From Diospyros lotus (taxonomy: Eukaryota; Streptophyta; Magnoliopsida; Ericales; Ebenaceae), in contig NW_026267104.1 in NCBI RefSeq assembly GCF_014633365.1, forward strand, positions 992,001 to 1,056,000: DNA of 64,000 nt, read 5' to 3'. Of the stretch, positions 1-11,243 are shown one piece after another (positions within the stretch are counted from its first letter, which is position 1; each line of letters begins with the position of its first letter). A program made the translations under genes and the position numbers. The notes below the pieces were generated by a model, which ran no database searches, was not told the DNA's origin, and saw nothing but the letters and a program-made list of their open reading frames with translations.

Positions 1-3000
1 CATTGACGCCTTGGTACACATTTTTGAGATCTTTAAGCAGTTGCAGGCGTTCAATTTCTTCATCTTTCTTTGTGATTGTGTCCTTGAGAGATGCCACCTG
101 AATGGAAATTACAGAAAAGAGCAAAAGGATTTCATAATTATTAATGAAAGTGAAGGATGTGATCAGTAGATATATTTGGATAGCAGCAAAATCAACTAAT
201 CATCATCAATTCTCAGTTCCCAAAATCAATAGCTTGATGATAGATCTCAAAAATATCCCAGGGAATCAAGGCAAGATGGTTAAAGTGTAAAAATATGCCA
301 AACCATTCTATGTGATCGTAAAATCCCTTTAAACCTATAATGAAAGTTTTTGGGACAGCTATAAGACAAGATATTTTTTCAGGTAAACAAAAAATCCTTT
401 AGTCTAACTAATTGTTTCTTATATTCCCCAATTGATCCAACTTCTATGCTTGTCGAATTATATGCACACATATATGTATATATGTACTGCAAGAAGCTTC
501 AATTGCAACGACAGCTATTTACTCATCAGTGACTCGGTTGTAAAGAGCCATAGATTTGTTTACTAATAACAGTGAGATAAAGTGATGAATATGGAAAAAC
601 AAGTTTCATTTTCATGATTGTTATGTAATTGCAAGACGGTAGAAAAGTTGCACTATTATGAGAACAGTGATACTAGTTTACATATATGCACAGATAAGTT
701 TTAGTTTTAATCTGGAATTCCTATTTACATGGAAGTTATAACTAAAGAGTGCACCATTAATGTGTAACCTTTAAAGCATAGTAGTAGCCATGATATTAGC
801 AGAGATTTAGTTTGAAACTGCACAAAGATTCTGAGAGAGATGCAACAAAAACAAAAGCACCTGTTCCATTAAACCCTTGGCATCCCTGCCATCTTTGCTG
901 CTTCGTGCAGCACCTAACTCAACTCCGGAGACCCTCTCTGCAAACTTTAAGGTACTCATAGTTTCAGAGTACGAATCTAACTCAGGGTTAAGTTGCACAA
1001 ACATTAAAGTCTTTGCATGACCACCTGTAGGATAAAGGAAAAAAAGAAAACATAATTTGAAGGAAGTATTAAACATGACATAAGAATAATAAAGCACAAA
1101 AAAACGAGACCTCATCCCAGTTATAAAAGATTTTGGTACTTTTTTCATTCTCCAAACTTAGACTAATGATCAGTCATTAAACCCCCACCCACATTAAACA
1201 ATCTATAGGAATCAATGGACAAGGGATGGTTAACTGAAAATATAGGTAACAAAATATAGACAGCATGCACATAACATGTTTCCGGACATAGATCTACTTA
1301 ACAAAACTATGAAGGCATTTGATGCATCTCAAAGGGAAAAGGGATAAATAAGAAATACCTAGGGAGCTTTGAAGAACTTGAGTGAGCTTGCTGTTTCTGT
1401 ATGGAACATGAGCACTCTTCTGTGACAAAGCAAAGATGACATCTCCAAGGGCAGACAAAGATTTGTTTATATGTTGAGATTCCTTAAGCCTATCTCCAGT
1501 TACATCTATACGATCTAACCTTTCACTTCCTGCCAGGTCTATCAAATGAAGACTGCCTCGCAGAGAGGCACCACTCTTTGTATCCGTCCCATGAGTGTGA
1601 ATAGTTACAATACTGAATGCACATGTTCACATCAAAATCATGATATAATGGTAAATCATTTATAGTTCTTCATAAATGCTTAACATTCAACAAACTGAGA
1701 ACCTGTGGGATCGGCTGCTTCTTTCATTTAAGGCAGTGGCACCCTTGGCTCTATTCCTCAATCCAATTTCCATTAATTCCACTACATCAGAGGTAGAAAT
1801 CACTGGTTGCATGGTAGCGTCAGGTACAGCTATTCCGTTTGGTCGGGAGTTCAACAAAATCTCAAGTGTGTGCAAATCAAGGAAACAAAGAACCGTCCAC
1901 TGAAAAAGTAAGATACAATATCCTTCATGTGACTAAAAACAAGTCAGGGATACAGAGTCAACAATGAAAAGCAGAAAAAAAGATTATATCTGAAATTGAA
2001 AAAATACTTATCAGTAAAATTCAACATGGGGAGAGGCATATTATGGAAGTTAAAAAATGCCAAGCAGAAAGTAAACGCATATCTAGCATTAAGCAATTAT
2101 TATCTGAAACAAAGAATGACGATATATAAAGGGATATTTCTTTTGAGAACCGTCACTTGACAGCAAATCGCGCACTTGTTCATTATATACTTCAACCATT
2201 TGAACTCCAAGTTCATATTTAAAGGCATGATTTCTGTTTTGAGAAATATTGAAAAGATCATTTAGAGCTCGGTAGTTGACCCCCCAATCTTCTTCAGATG
2301 CTCCATCAGGTCCACTCTGGAAGTGACATATCAGATACATAAGCTACGCTTTAAGAATCTATAGAAATTTTCATGGACCAAAGGCATAAAAGCAATTCAT
2401 ACCATTGTGTAGGTTTTCCCTGAGCCAGTTTGGCCATATGCAAATATACATACATTGTATCCATCAAGAACTGATCTTATCAGTGGTTGGATATCAGAAT
2501 ATACTTCCGCTGCCACCATTCAAAATTGTAAATTTAGTTAGTGTCATAGCCCACATGTTGCTCATACAAGTAACACATTTAGGTACAATAAAACATGATA
2601 ACAATTAGCAAATTCCATTATCAATCACAAGAAAATAAATAATAAATAAAATGTCCGAAAGCATGTACAAGATATAAATAACAAGATGAAAAACCTTGCG
2701 TAGTAGCTGGACCATAAACCTCATTAAACTTGAACGATCGACGGCCATCTTTTCCTTGTTTCGAGGGGTTCATGACCCCCAGTTCTCCATTTTCACCAAT
2801 GTGCTCCACAATTGACTCCCTCCCTTCCTCTCCAGGAAGAAATGGCCTTATACGGCAATAAACTCTAATATTTCCTGTTCAAGGAAATGTATATGTAAAA
2901 TAAAAACCTTTCTGAAGCACTGTTTTGCATGGAGAGGCTAGTGGCACCTTTTAGCTCTTGGACCTCATTATGCAGCTTCCTGTTTTCAGCAAGGACTGAA

Positions 3001-6000
3001 TAATAGTTTTTTGATGCATCTGCTAAGGCTTTAAGTTTTATCCCTGAAGAAGATATATGGATGTTAATTCGTGAGAATGTTTCCTCATGCGGAGCATGAC
3101 TACAAAAAAAGGTTTTGAACAACTTACACACCTAAATTCTGAAACTCATCCGAGTAGCTCTCTTGTGTTCTTGAAATTTCTTGCTTGATTGATTGAGAAG
3201 CAAACCTCAATTCCTGCGAAATTTTTGGAAGTTCAACTAAAATGCATGGCATTGAACATCAGAACAGTACGTAAAGAGCATTTTAGATTCATATTAATAC
3301 CAACCCTCAGTGCACCAAGCTGAAATTCTGTAAATATTTGGTAGATGTGCTCTTTCTTGTTCCACCTCTGATTTTTTAATTCTGAATATGCCTCAAGCTC
3401 TTTAACCCTATTCCTAGATTCTGATAGAAGCTGATCAACTTCTGTCAACTTCTCCACGAGCTTGCCTTGAGCACCCTCAGCATCTTTCGTCAATTGTAAG
3501 CAGGATTCTTCTTTTGATTTCCTGGCTATTTCCAGTTCTTGCTTCAGTGACAGAATTTCTTGGTGAATCTGATTTTTCTCTTTTGCTAATCTACGAACAT
3601 CCTCTTCTTCAAATTTCCTTTTTTCCTCTATTTTGATCGTCTCAGCCTGTAATGTGAAAAAAAATGCCCAAAATTATGAATTCAGAATTAACATATTTTG
3701 ACGTCTCTTCTCTAAAGCTAGGTATGTTAGCACCATTTGGTAGCCAACTATTATGCCAAATCAAATTAATACTCAGTAGCTGCATTCACATGTGAGGAAT
3801 CAAACAGGTGATGGTGTTGAAGCAAAGGAAAATTGGAAATGTATCAATGCTCTCACCAATTCACTCTATTAATTTCCAACAAGCTATGCAAATGGAACTT
3901 GGACCAAAAAAAAAGTCGAGGAATTATGAGACAGCATGATACAGCAATACCAGTTCCATATAAATTTGGGTTAAAATCTCCCATAATGAGGTTGTCCTAA
4001 GACTCTTTCAAGTACAATATTTAACAACAAAGAAGAATAAGAATGGGAGGGGCAATATGCCTCAGTAGGAACTTGGATTAACTAGGTCAACATATGTCCT
4101 TGACTATTGGGGGTTGCATCAGATCCCGCAAGAAGAGACTCCATTAACATATACCCAGCTAAGTCTTCCATCTATCGGGAGAAATTTTCTTACTATATCA
4201 TGAAGCCTAACAAGAGGGAACTCAATAATGGTTGATATCCAGGAGAGGACTATGCAGAAGCAATTCAAGGTTATAGATGAACGACAAACACACCACTCTC
4301 ATATCCGGAGCAGAAAAAAATACACGAAAGATAAACATATGATAAAAGAAACAACTTGGCCCAAAATCAGATCATACCTTTATCTGCTGGAGCTGGTTCA
4401 TGACAACCTGTGACAAAGAAGCCTTGTCAGATGATTAACCAGTAATTACCTAGTGTACATAAACATTACTTGTTCCTGTTCCAACTATGAATAATATGCA
4501 CATCCTACCTGTGTTTCTTCATTAGATCCAGTTGCAAGGGCTTCAAGCACTTTGATTCTTGACTGGTATTTCTCCTCACGAGACTTGAAAATATTGCTTT
4601 GCTGCATTCATAACCAATAAGTAAATGATTGAAGAGAACTCATTAGAAACTGTAGAAGAAAAAAAAATATATGTACTTCACTTTACAGTTCTGAAATGTT
4701 CTGCTTGATTAGATATACGCCTCTCGATCTCCTGCACAACCTTTCTCAATAGACATGCCACACGCTGGGGGAGGGGGAAGATAGAAAAGGCAATGTGAAA
4801 CATGAGGGTGAACTTCAGAATAAAATGCTTATCAATATGAGTATATGCATCAACTTAACATCATTTTTTATTGCCATACGTGAGGTAATTCACCATTCTT
4901 TCTTTCAGTGCTTTCATCTAGGATTCCATTCACAACACTCAACAGAGACTGAGTTGGGGCATTCTGTAGAAAAGAGATACTGTAAATGATTCAGATGCAC
5001 AAACTGGAAACTTCGAAGAAAGAAACCTAAACTGTGGCCAAATGATAACATTCATCCATTGACAAGGGAAATGCTTAGAAACGCACATCCAAACTGTTTG
5101 GTTTCATCATTTCAGAAATCCTCCCAGCAGAAAGATCAGAGTAGCGACCATGCTTCAGCTGAAACACTTCTTGGAACTTATTTCCTACATGATGTAACAA
5201 TGCAGCTGATGGCTCTGCAGGATGGGAAACAACATTACGTCAAAAACTTGACTGGAAAAAGTAGTGTAACACTGAGAGGAAAGAAAAGCTCCAAACTATT
5301 AACTAAACATTACTTGAGAAGTTAAAAGTTTCAAAAACTATTACTTAATATCAGATCATATTCCTTATAGCTGCACGCCTGTATGCATGACCACTGAAAA
5401 CTGGGTAGCATGCATGTTTATCTAAGATTCTGTTATCAACAGAAAATCGTGATAGAGTCAAACAGACAGTACTCTTATGGTGATCAGTATGAAGTAGAAA
5501 TAGGGACCTGCCATGACAGGACTACATAAGGCACGTCGGAACATTGAGTCAGATGCAAATTTCCATGCCGCCTTCCGCCTCTCTTCTCTAGATAACGAGG
5601 AAGAATGTGCTTGAGCAGGTTTCTGCTCCAGAGAACCATCACTACTTCCAGGATTTTGTACTGGATGTTTGGGTCCCATGCTAGAATCACGTCCATGACT
5701 ATTGGGTGAGCCAGAGTTTGGAGTATTACGTCCAACAAAGTTTGGCATGAATTGAGCTCTAAGAATGAGAAGGCATTCAAAGACAGGTTTCATAGATCCC
5801 TGTATTAAGTAGAAGAGAGATGAGAAGAACAAATGCTAGGAACTCTGAGGCACAAAAAACTGCAAGATAAAAAATCAAAGTGGAACGGTATTTTGCGTTT
5901 CATTTTGTGTAGGAAAAGGCCGAGCTTGTTTGGAAATGTCATCATATTCATTAAAATACTGGTCTATGTAAATATTAAATACCTTCTGTAGATCTGATAC

Positions 6001-6554
6001 TTGAAACCTGGGCAATTTCATCTCATCCATAGAGGCCAAAAACCTTTTTAAATTATCTGAGCCTGATTCTGAAGGATGGTCAGAAATGCCACACTAGAAG
6101 AGAAAAAGTAAATTAAGAGCACAATCAAATATTAACCACCAATATGGGAGCTTGCTATAATATTTACCAAAAAGAATTTATTATTAAGTACCTCAAGGAC
6201 AGAACCTGGCCTCAGCCTGTTCAAAATCCGGCATAAGACAGTACCATCGCTGAGCAAAGCTCTCAGTTCATCGCCTGAAGCATTTATTGGCAGACTTAAA
6301 TCGGGAAGAATACTGTTTAACCACTCTATCAAAGCTGTCCTCTGCTTAGCTGTAGAAGAGAGGAAGGTGTATAGGGGAGGGAAGAAAAAAAGAAAAAGCG
6401 CAGCTTAGAGAACAGGCGAACAGAGCAAGTTGTATAACCGAGGCTGCTCACCTTCTGTCTCACCATTAATAATTGTTGCAGGCTCAAAAACATTACTACC
6501 AGTAGGTACAGTTGAGCTGTTAGATCTCCCATATCCCTTTGCTTGGCGGTCCAT
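1..6554 (-). CDS. Kinesin-14 motor protein with N-terminal calponin-homology domain (3' end outside window)
   Basis: Minus-end-type microtubule motor of the plant CH-domain kinesin-14 group. Exons (high to low): 6554-6452, 6349-6192, 6093-5983, 5799-5508, 5214-5087, 4963-4880, 4764-4687, 4601-4509, 4407-4378, 3646-3305, 3213-3132, 3043-2948, 2874-2695, 2509-2403, 2316-2138, 1867-1703, 1612-1359, 1024-861, 97-1. All phases join, giving 914 codons before the window ends. The ATG at 6554 starts [11 protein letters not shown] domain is about residues 35-150 ([26 protein letters not shown]). A coiled-coil-like stretch covers about 290-530, then the neck and motor from [12 protein letters not shown] (about 533). 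Motor landmarks: P-loop GQTGSGKT, switch [10 protein letters not shown], switch [39 protein letters not shown]. The post-motor [17 protein letters not shown] runs off the edge. All ATPase motifs are intact. In the family such proteins link microtubules with actin or membranes; the partner here is unknown. One intron (1868-2137) appears to be U12-type. Confidence 0.93.
1868..2137 (-). other. Probable U12-type AT-AC intron in the kinesin motor domain
   Basis: No GT-AG pair joins the flanking exons in frame: the usable GT donors are phase 1 and the AG acceptors phase 0. A donor reading ATATCCCTTT (from 2137 downward) and an acceptor ending GCACAC (at 1868) join phase 2 to phase 1 and give DGSQKK-LEILLNS, the normal kinesin order at this place. 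Just upstream of the acceptor, TTCCTTGAT (1884-1876) resembles the U12 branch consensus TTCCTTAAC, with its A about 9-10 nt from the splice site. The donor differs from consensus ATATCCTTT by one extra C. Confidence 0.75.
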
Positions 6555-8240
6555 GGTGAAATTCATTACAAATTAATTGGTTCATTCAGACATCTGGAAT
6601 CACAGCTCAATTATCTGCAGGCACGAGCAAAGTAGAGCAAATTACTAGAAACCCCAAACTCAGAATCAACACCATGCTGTTGGAAGACAGAATAAGGTAG
6701 ATATAACTCAAACAAGAAAAGTTTGAATATTGGATAAGCTTTGCACCATAATTTTATCATAAGTTTACTGACACAAGAAAGAAGTATGGAAGGACTAATC
6801 TGCTCTCTGTAACTGGCTAGTGCTACATTCACAGTAATAACTATCAGCAACTGAGCCACCATGCGCCACTGCTTGAACATGTTTTTTCAAACATCCTTCA
6901 ATACTTAAATGAGCCTATGGACAGTAGATATCTAACAACCTTTGCATCCCTTGCAGGCACGCGAAAACCTTGATAACTTAAGGAGCACTCAGAATCCAAT
7001 TACTTGGGATTTATAACAAGATCCTCTTCAAGCATTCAGGTCAATTATGAATTAATGAAAATCATAGGCCCTGTCTTCTTTTTTCCATCATCAACGTTGT
7101 TTATTTTTGGACCTCATCTTGGCTCTATGACAGTGATTTAGTCATTTAACTCATTTCCAGCAATTTCACGATCCTCATATTGACATCATGTCAAACAATT
7201 CTCCTCATTCCACTTCTCAAGTGATGCTAACTTAAGTTTCTTAGAAAGACAGTCATCTTCTTTGCATCCGTAATCTGTGGTTGACCATTCATGGTAATGT
7301 AGCTGATGCCTCATCTCAGAATCTCGTGTTTAGGCTGTTTCTCAATTTCCAGCTTTTGTACCAAAACATTAACTAAATCAGATAAGAACTAGACAAATAA
7401 TAAGTTATATACTTATTTGCACTAAGGTACTTATTCCAATATCTCATATAGAAACCAGCAAAGACAAAAGTGCTTTTACTAACAGCAAAAGCTTTTTTCT
7501 ACTGTGAAGCAAAAACAGAAACTTGCAGCTTCTACTGTTAAGCACAAGTAAAAGAAAAAATAAAATGATTTAAACAAGATTACCCTCAAATAACATTTAA
7601 AATTGCAAACGTTACACCTATTAGATACTACTACATAAACACTTTTGTCGGTAGTCGTCCCCTTTCTGGTAATTTTATTATTCAAAACACTTTTTTTCAA
7701 TCATCGACTAAACACATATAACAATACTATAAGCGTATCATGCGATCAAACCAAGCCCAAAATTGTTTTTTCCTTAGAAATGATTCTTATAAATTTTTTT
7801 TCACATAAATGATTCCCACGGCAACAAAAATTCCCAAGCAACGCCAAACTGGCACATAACCATCTGAATTAGACTGATCAAGCCTAATGTCATCTTTGAA
7901 ACTAGCAATCATCAAAAGAAACGAATTTGCACGATTTTTATAGATAAGTAAATTCCAACAGATAAAACTTCAAAATATTGACACATCTTCAGAATGCAGA
8001 TCATACCCTGAAGCTCAATGGAAGATAATGAAAACCCAGATGAGGTAATGTAGCATCTGATAAGGAAATGACGAGAATGTCGTCTGAAACAACAGAGAAA
8101 GAGCAAACCCACCTGAAGAACGGGGCAGAACAGACGTCTTCAACTATCCAGAGACAAATTTTGAATCTAGCAAGAGAGAGAGAGAGAGAAGGGAAAACAG
8201 AAAAGCAATCGGCGATTTTGGCTCTCAGGTTTGCTTGGTT
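6555..8240 (-). promoter_or_regulatory. Kinesin 5'UTR with a likely 1.5-kb leader intron
   Basis: Upstream of the kinesin ATG a good acceptor (TGCAG at 6615-6619, read on the minus strand) and a strong donor CAG|GTGGGT (exon edge at 8113) suggest a leader intron 6615-8112. The first non-coding exon would be about 8113-8235. That exon carries a (GA)n/(CT)n run near 8171-8190, common in plant leaders. The intron is AT-rich; a small inverted-repeat patch (7470-7560, AGCAAAAGC/GCAGCTTCT-type) may be a short MITE. No coding sequence is seen. The TSS is inferred, not seen. Confidence 0.5.
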
Positions 8241-8374
8241 TTCCATGTTTGATTGGTCTCTCTAGGAAAGGTTGAGATCCTGTTTGTTTCCCGGGAAAGT
8301 AGGAGAATAACTGAATTACTCTCCCGGGACTTAATCATCTGCGTGCAGTTTTACGTGACCCTTCGTGGAGACTC

Positions 8375-10140
8375 GGGCTTTGTTTGGGATTTGACCGCTT
8401 ATAAGCTCTTGAGAAAAGTTGGTGTGGTGTTTGGGTGCAATTCACCGGCATTTAAGTTAGCTAGCTTAAATGTTATGATAGTAACATTTTACAAAAGCTT
8501 TTACAGAATAACTTTTGCAAAAAGTTACTCATTTATAAGTTGGGTTAACTAAGTAATTTACTATCTTACTCTCATCATTTTTGTTAATTTTCAGTCGTGT
8601 CATTTTTCAACCTCTATCTCCCGTCGCCTTATTCTTCAACTTTTCCAGCCGCCACTGTCAGCCATCGTCATCACCCCCACCGGCTGCTTCTTGGCAGCCA
8701 TCACCTACATCAGCCACCATTGTTGCCATCGACAACATTTGTCATTGCTCTCATCGCATCGTTGCCCGTTGTTCCCATCATGTTGCTGGTTATCCGTTAC
8801 CCCTATCGCGACACCAACCATCTGTTGCTCCCATCGTATCGTTGTCCACTACTATCTTTGCGTCGCCGACCATCCATCGCCCTCATCTCCTTCGTCCGTG
8901 CATCTTCTCCACTTTACTATCATAGCCGAACTTTATATATATATAACAGTAATATAAACATATATATAACAATAATACATAATATATATTATTATATAAC
9001 ATATATAATATATAATAATATTATATTAATATATTTTTAATAATTATATATAATTTATCAACATTTAATGATAAAAAATTACATTATTTAATAACATGTT
9101 TATTTTTTATTTTTTTATCAAGTTGTAATAGCTTATTAGCTGCTTTAAACCAAACACATAATTATTAACTAAACGCTTAAAAGCATATTTATTCAAACAT
9201 ATTATCAACTTAAACGCTACTCAACTTAAACGCTATAAAAAGCTTAAATACTACCCAACTTAAAAGCTTTAAAATAAAAGCCTAGCCAAACAAACCTTCA
9301 TAGGCTGTTTGGCTTACCATTTTTATTAGAGCTTTTAAGTTAGTTAATTTTTAACATAAAAGTTGTGTAGCGTTTAAATTAATAACAAATTTGAATAAAT
9401 GTGCTTTTAAACTATCAATTAATAGTTATGTGTTAGTTTGTAAAAACTGATAAATTATCAAAACTTGACAAAAAGACTAAAATAGACATTATGTTGAATA
9501 ATATAAATAAAATTTATAAAAATACTATATTTATAAAAAATTATAAATTAATTTATAAATATTAGATAAATTATAAATACTTATTAAAAAATATATTAAT
9601 ATAATATACATACATCTTTTTTTTTTTCCTTCAAAAATATTACCATTAATATATACAATATATATACACTAACAGGTCGATTGGGGACGCTAACAGTGAC
9701 TGAGGAAGAGACAGCGATCGAGGATGGAGGCAATGCCTGATGGCTACAGTTGTAATGGAGGAATGTCGATGGTGTTGGACGACAAATCTGGAATTAGATA
9801 AGACGATGATGTGACCTATCAACACGAGATTGCTTGTGGCAGCCTAATTGGACTACGATGACAACGATTATGGAGGAGGGGCAATGTTAGCAGCGACGAT
9901 AATGATTGAAGCGAAGGAAAGATGATGGGGTACCAACTTTTAATCAAGGGTAGAATAGTCCTTTATTTGGTCAACGTAGTAGCATTTTTTGTAAAAGCTT
10001 GGAGGTACTCGTTTTGGCAAAATGCTATTATAATTGCTTTAAAGTTACGTAACTTTTAAACTAATTATTGTTGCCAATCACTTAACCAAAAAACACTACA
10101 TAGCTTATATTCAAAACATTAAGCCAAAAAACCTCTCACT
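8375..10140. mobile_element. Two adjacent AT-rich TIR-type (MITE-like) repeats
   Basis: The stretch divides near 9300. The right end of the first block (…AAAAGCCTAGCCAAACAAACC, about 9297) is the inverse of motifs at the left end of the second (GGCTGTTTGGCTTACC…, about 9303). Both share short words such as AAGCTTTTAAGTT and GTTTGGC. Each block has an AT-rich body and a GC-richer core of imperfect CCATCG/GATGG triplet-like sequence (8590-8930 and 9680-9930). The long ORFs in those cores are compositional artefacts with no domain. Probably decayed non-autonomous DNA transposons; edges are approximate and no clear target-site duplication was found. Confidence 0.45.
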
Positions 10141-10620
10141 CATTAAAACTTCTAAATTTTAAATTTAGCTTTTAGATTTTATAATTTAATTCAATATTGT
10201 TATAATTTTATAAAAAAATTTAAATTTTTATAATTACAATTCATTCATCTACACTAAAATATGTAAAGCTTAAAAATTAATTCTATATCTTAGGATAAAA
10301 TTTAATTTAATTTTATATAAGTTTGTAAATTTTAATTGAATCTTATACAATTTATAAATTTGTTATAATCATAGAATATTTTTAAATATCGAGTTATTTT
10401 TATATTATAATTTTAATTTTTAAAAATAAACATAATCCTAATTATTCAAATTAAATATGATTAGTTAATATTAATTTTCAAAATATGAACTATAATACAT
10501 TATTAAAGAATTATTTATAAAAAATTAATTGATAAAAATATATTCTAACTAAGATTTCTTAACTTATTATAATTAAAATTATAAAAATAATTTCAATCTA
10601 ATGAAAATTAGATAAAATAA
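10141..10620. other. AT-rich intergenic spacer
   Basis: About 85% A/T sequence with no ORF, no splice-like structure and no recognisable repeat ends. It separates the repeat block from the complex I gene promoter. Confidence 0.6.
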
Positions 10621-10746
10621 GGTTAACACCAACAACTTTGTTGCCTATGATCGGGCTTCTTGGAATCGGGCCCCAACCAACAATTCAGGATAACACCCGA
10701 ATCCGAACCGGCCCTGAGAGCCACATTTGTGATGTCATTCCTCCCA

Positions 10747-10754
10747 TATATAAG
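10747..10754 (+). promoter_or_regulatory. TATA box of the NDUFB10 gene
   Basis: TATATAAG lies 70 bp before the ATG at 10824, predicting a TSS near 10780 and a leader of about 45 nt that ends in a GA repeat (10811-10823). Confidence 0.65.
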
Positions 10755-10823
10755 CCCTCGAAGGAGTTCGTTGTTTGGTTGAACTTCTCGGAGCTGTGGA
10801 GTGAATTGTAGAGAGAGAGAGAG

Positions 10824-11243
10824 ATGGGGAGGAAGAAGGGAGTGGTGTTCGACGAGGCGGCGCCGGACGACTTCGATCCGGAGAATCCGTACAAGGACCC
10901 GGTGGCGATGCTGGAGATGAGGGAGCATTTGGTGAGGGAGAAGTGGATCGACATCGAGACGGCCAAGATCCTCCGCGAGAAGCTCAAGTGGTGCTACCGC
11001 GTCGAGGGCATCAACCACCTCCAGAAGTGCCGCCACCTCGTCCGCCAGTACCTCGACGCCACCCGCGGCATCGGCTGGGGCAAGGACCAGCGTCCTCCCT
11101 CCCTTCACGGTCCGGCTCATCCTTCTTCTCGGTTCTCTAGGGTTTGTTTTGTTCTCTTCTCTTCTGTTTTACTGACTGTGTTGTATTGATCGGATTCCGT
11201 GTTTTCAGGTCCTAAGGTCGAGGCCGAGGCCGAGGCCGACTGA
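10824..11243 (+). CDS. NDUFB10: NADH dehydrogenase (ubiquinone) 1 beta subcomplex subunit 10, plant PDSW type
   Basis: Accessory subunit of the membrane arm of mitochondrial complex I. Two exons, 10824-11109 and 11209-11243, join in phase 1 and give 106 residues, the usual plant length. The protein begins MGRKKGVVFDEAAPDDFDP and contains NPYKDPVAMLEMREHLVREK, AKILREKLKWCYRVEG and KCRHLVRQYLDATRG, all hallmarks of this family. The short second exon encodes PKVEAEAEAD and stop; the EA repeat comes from three tandem GAGGCC hexamers. Cysteines of the WCYRVEG…KCRHL segment are retained (family knowledge: CHCH-like motif). No targeting presequence is seen, as expected for this subunit. Exon 1 is markedly GC-rich compared with the surroundings. 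Confidence 0.93.

Noticed and set aside
1868..1899. GT-AG acceptor at 1900 giving [14 protein letters not shown] in the kinesin
   Set aside because: Its phase does not match either upstream GT donor, and the added residues do not fit a kinesin motor; the AT-AC solution fits both.
8581..9040. Overlapping ORFs of 88-147 codons on the plus strand
   Set aside because: They are three frames of the same CCATCG-rich low-complexity core of a repeat, with no domain and an ending in a TA microsatellite.
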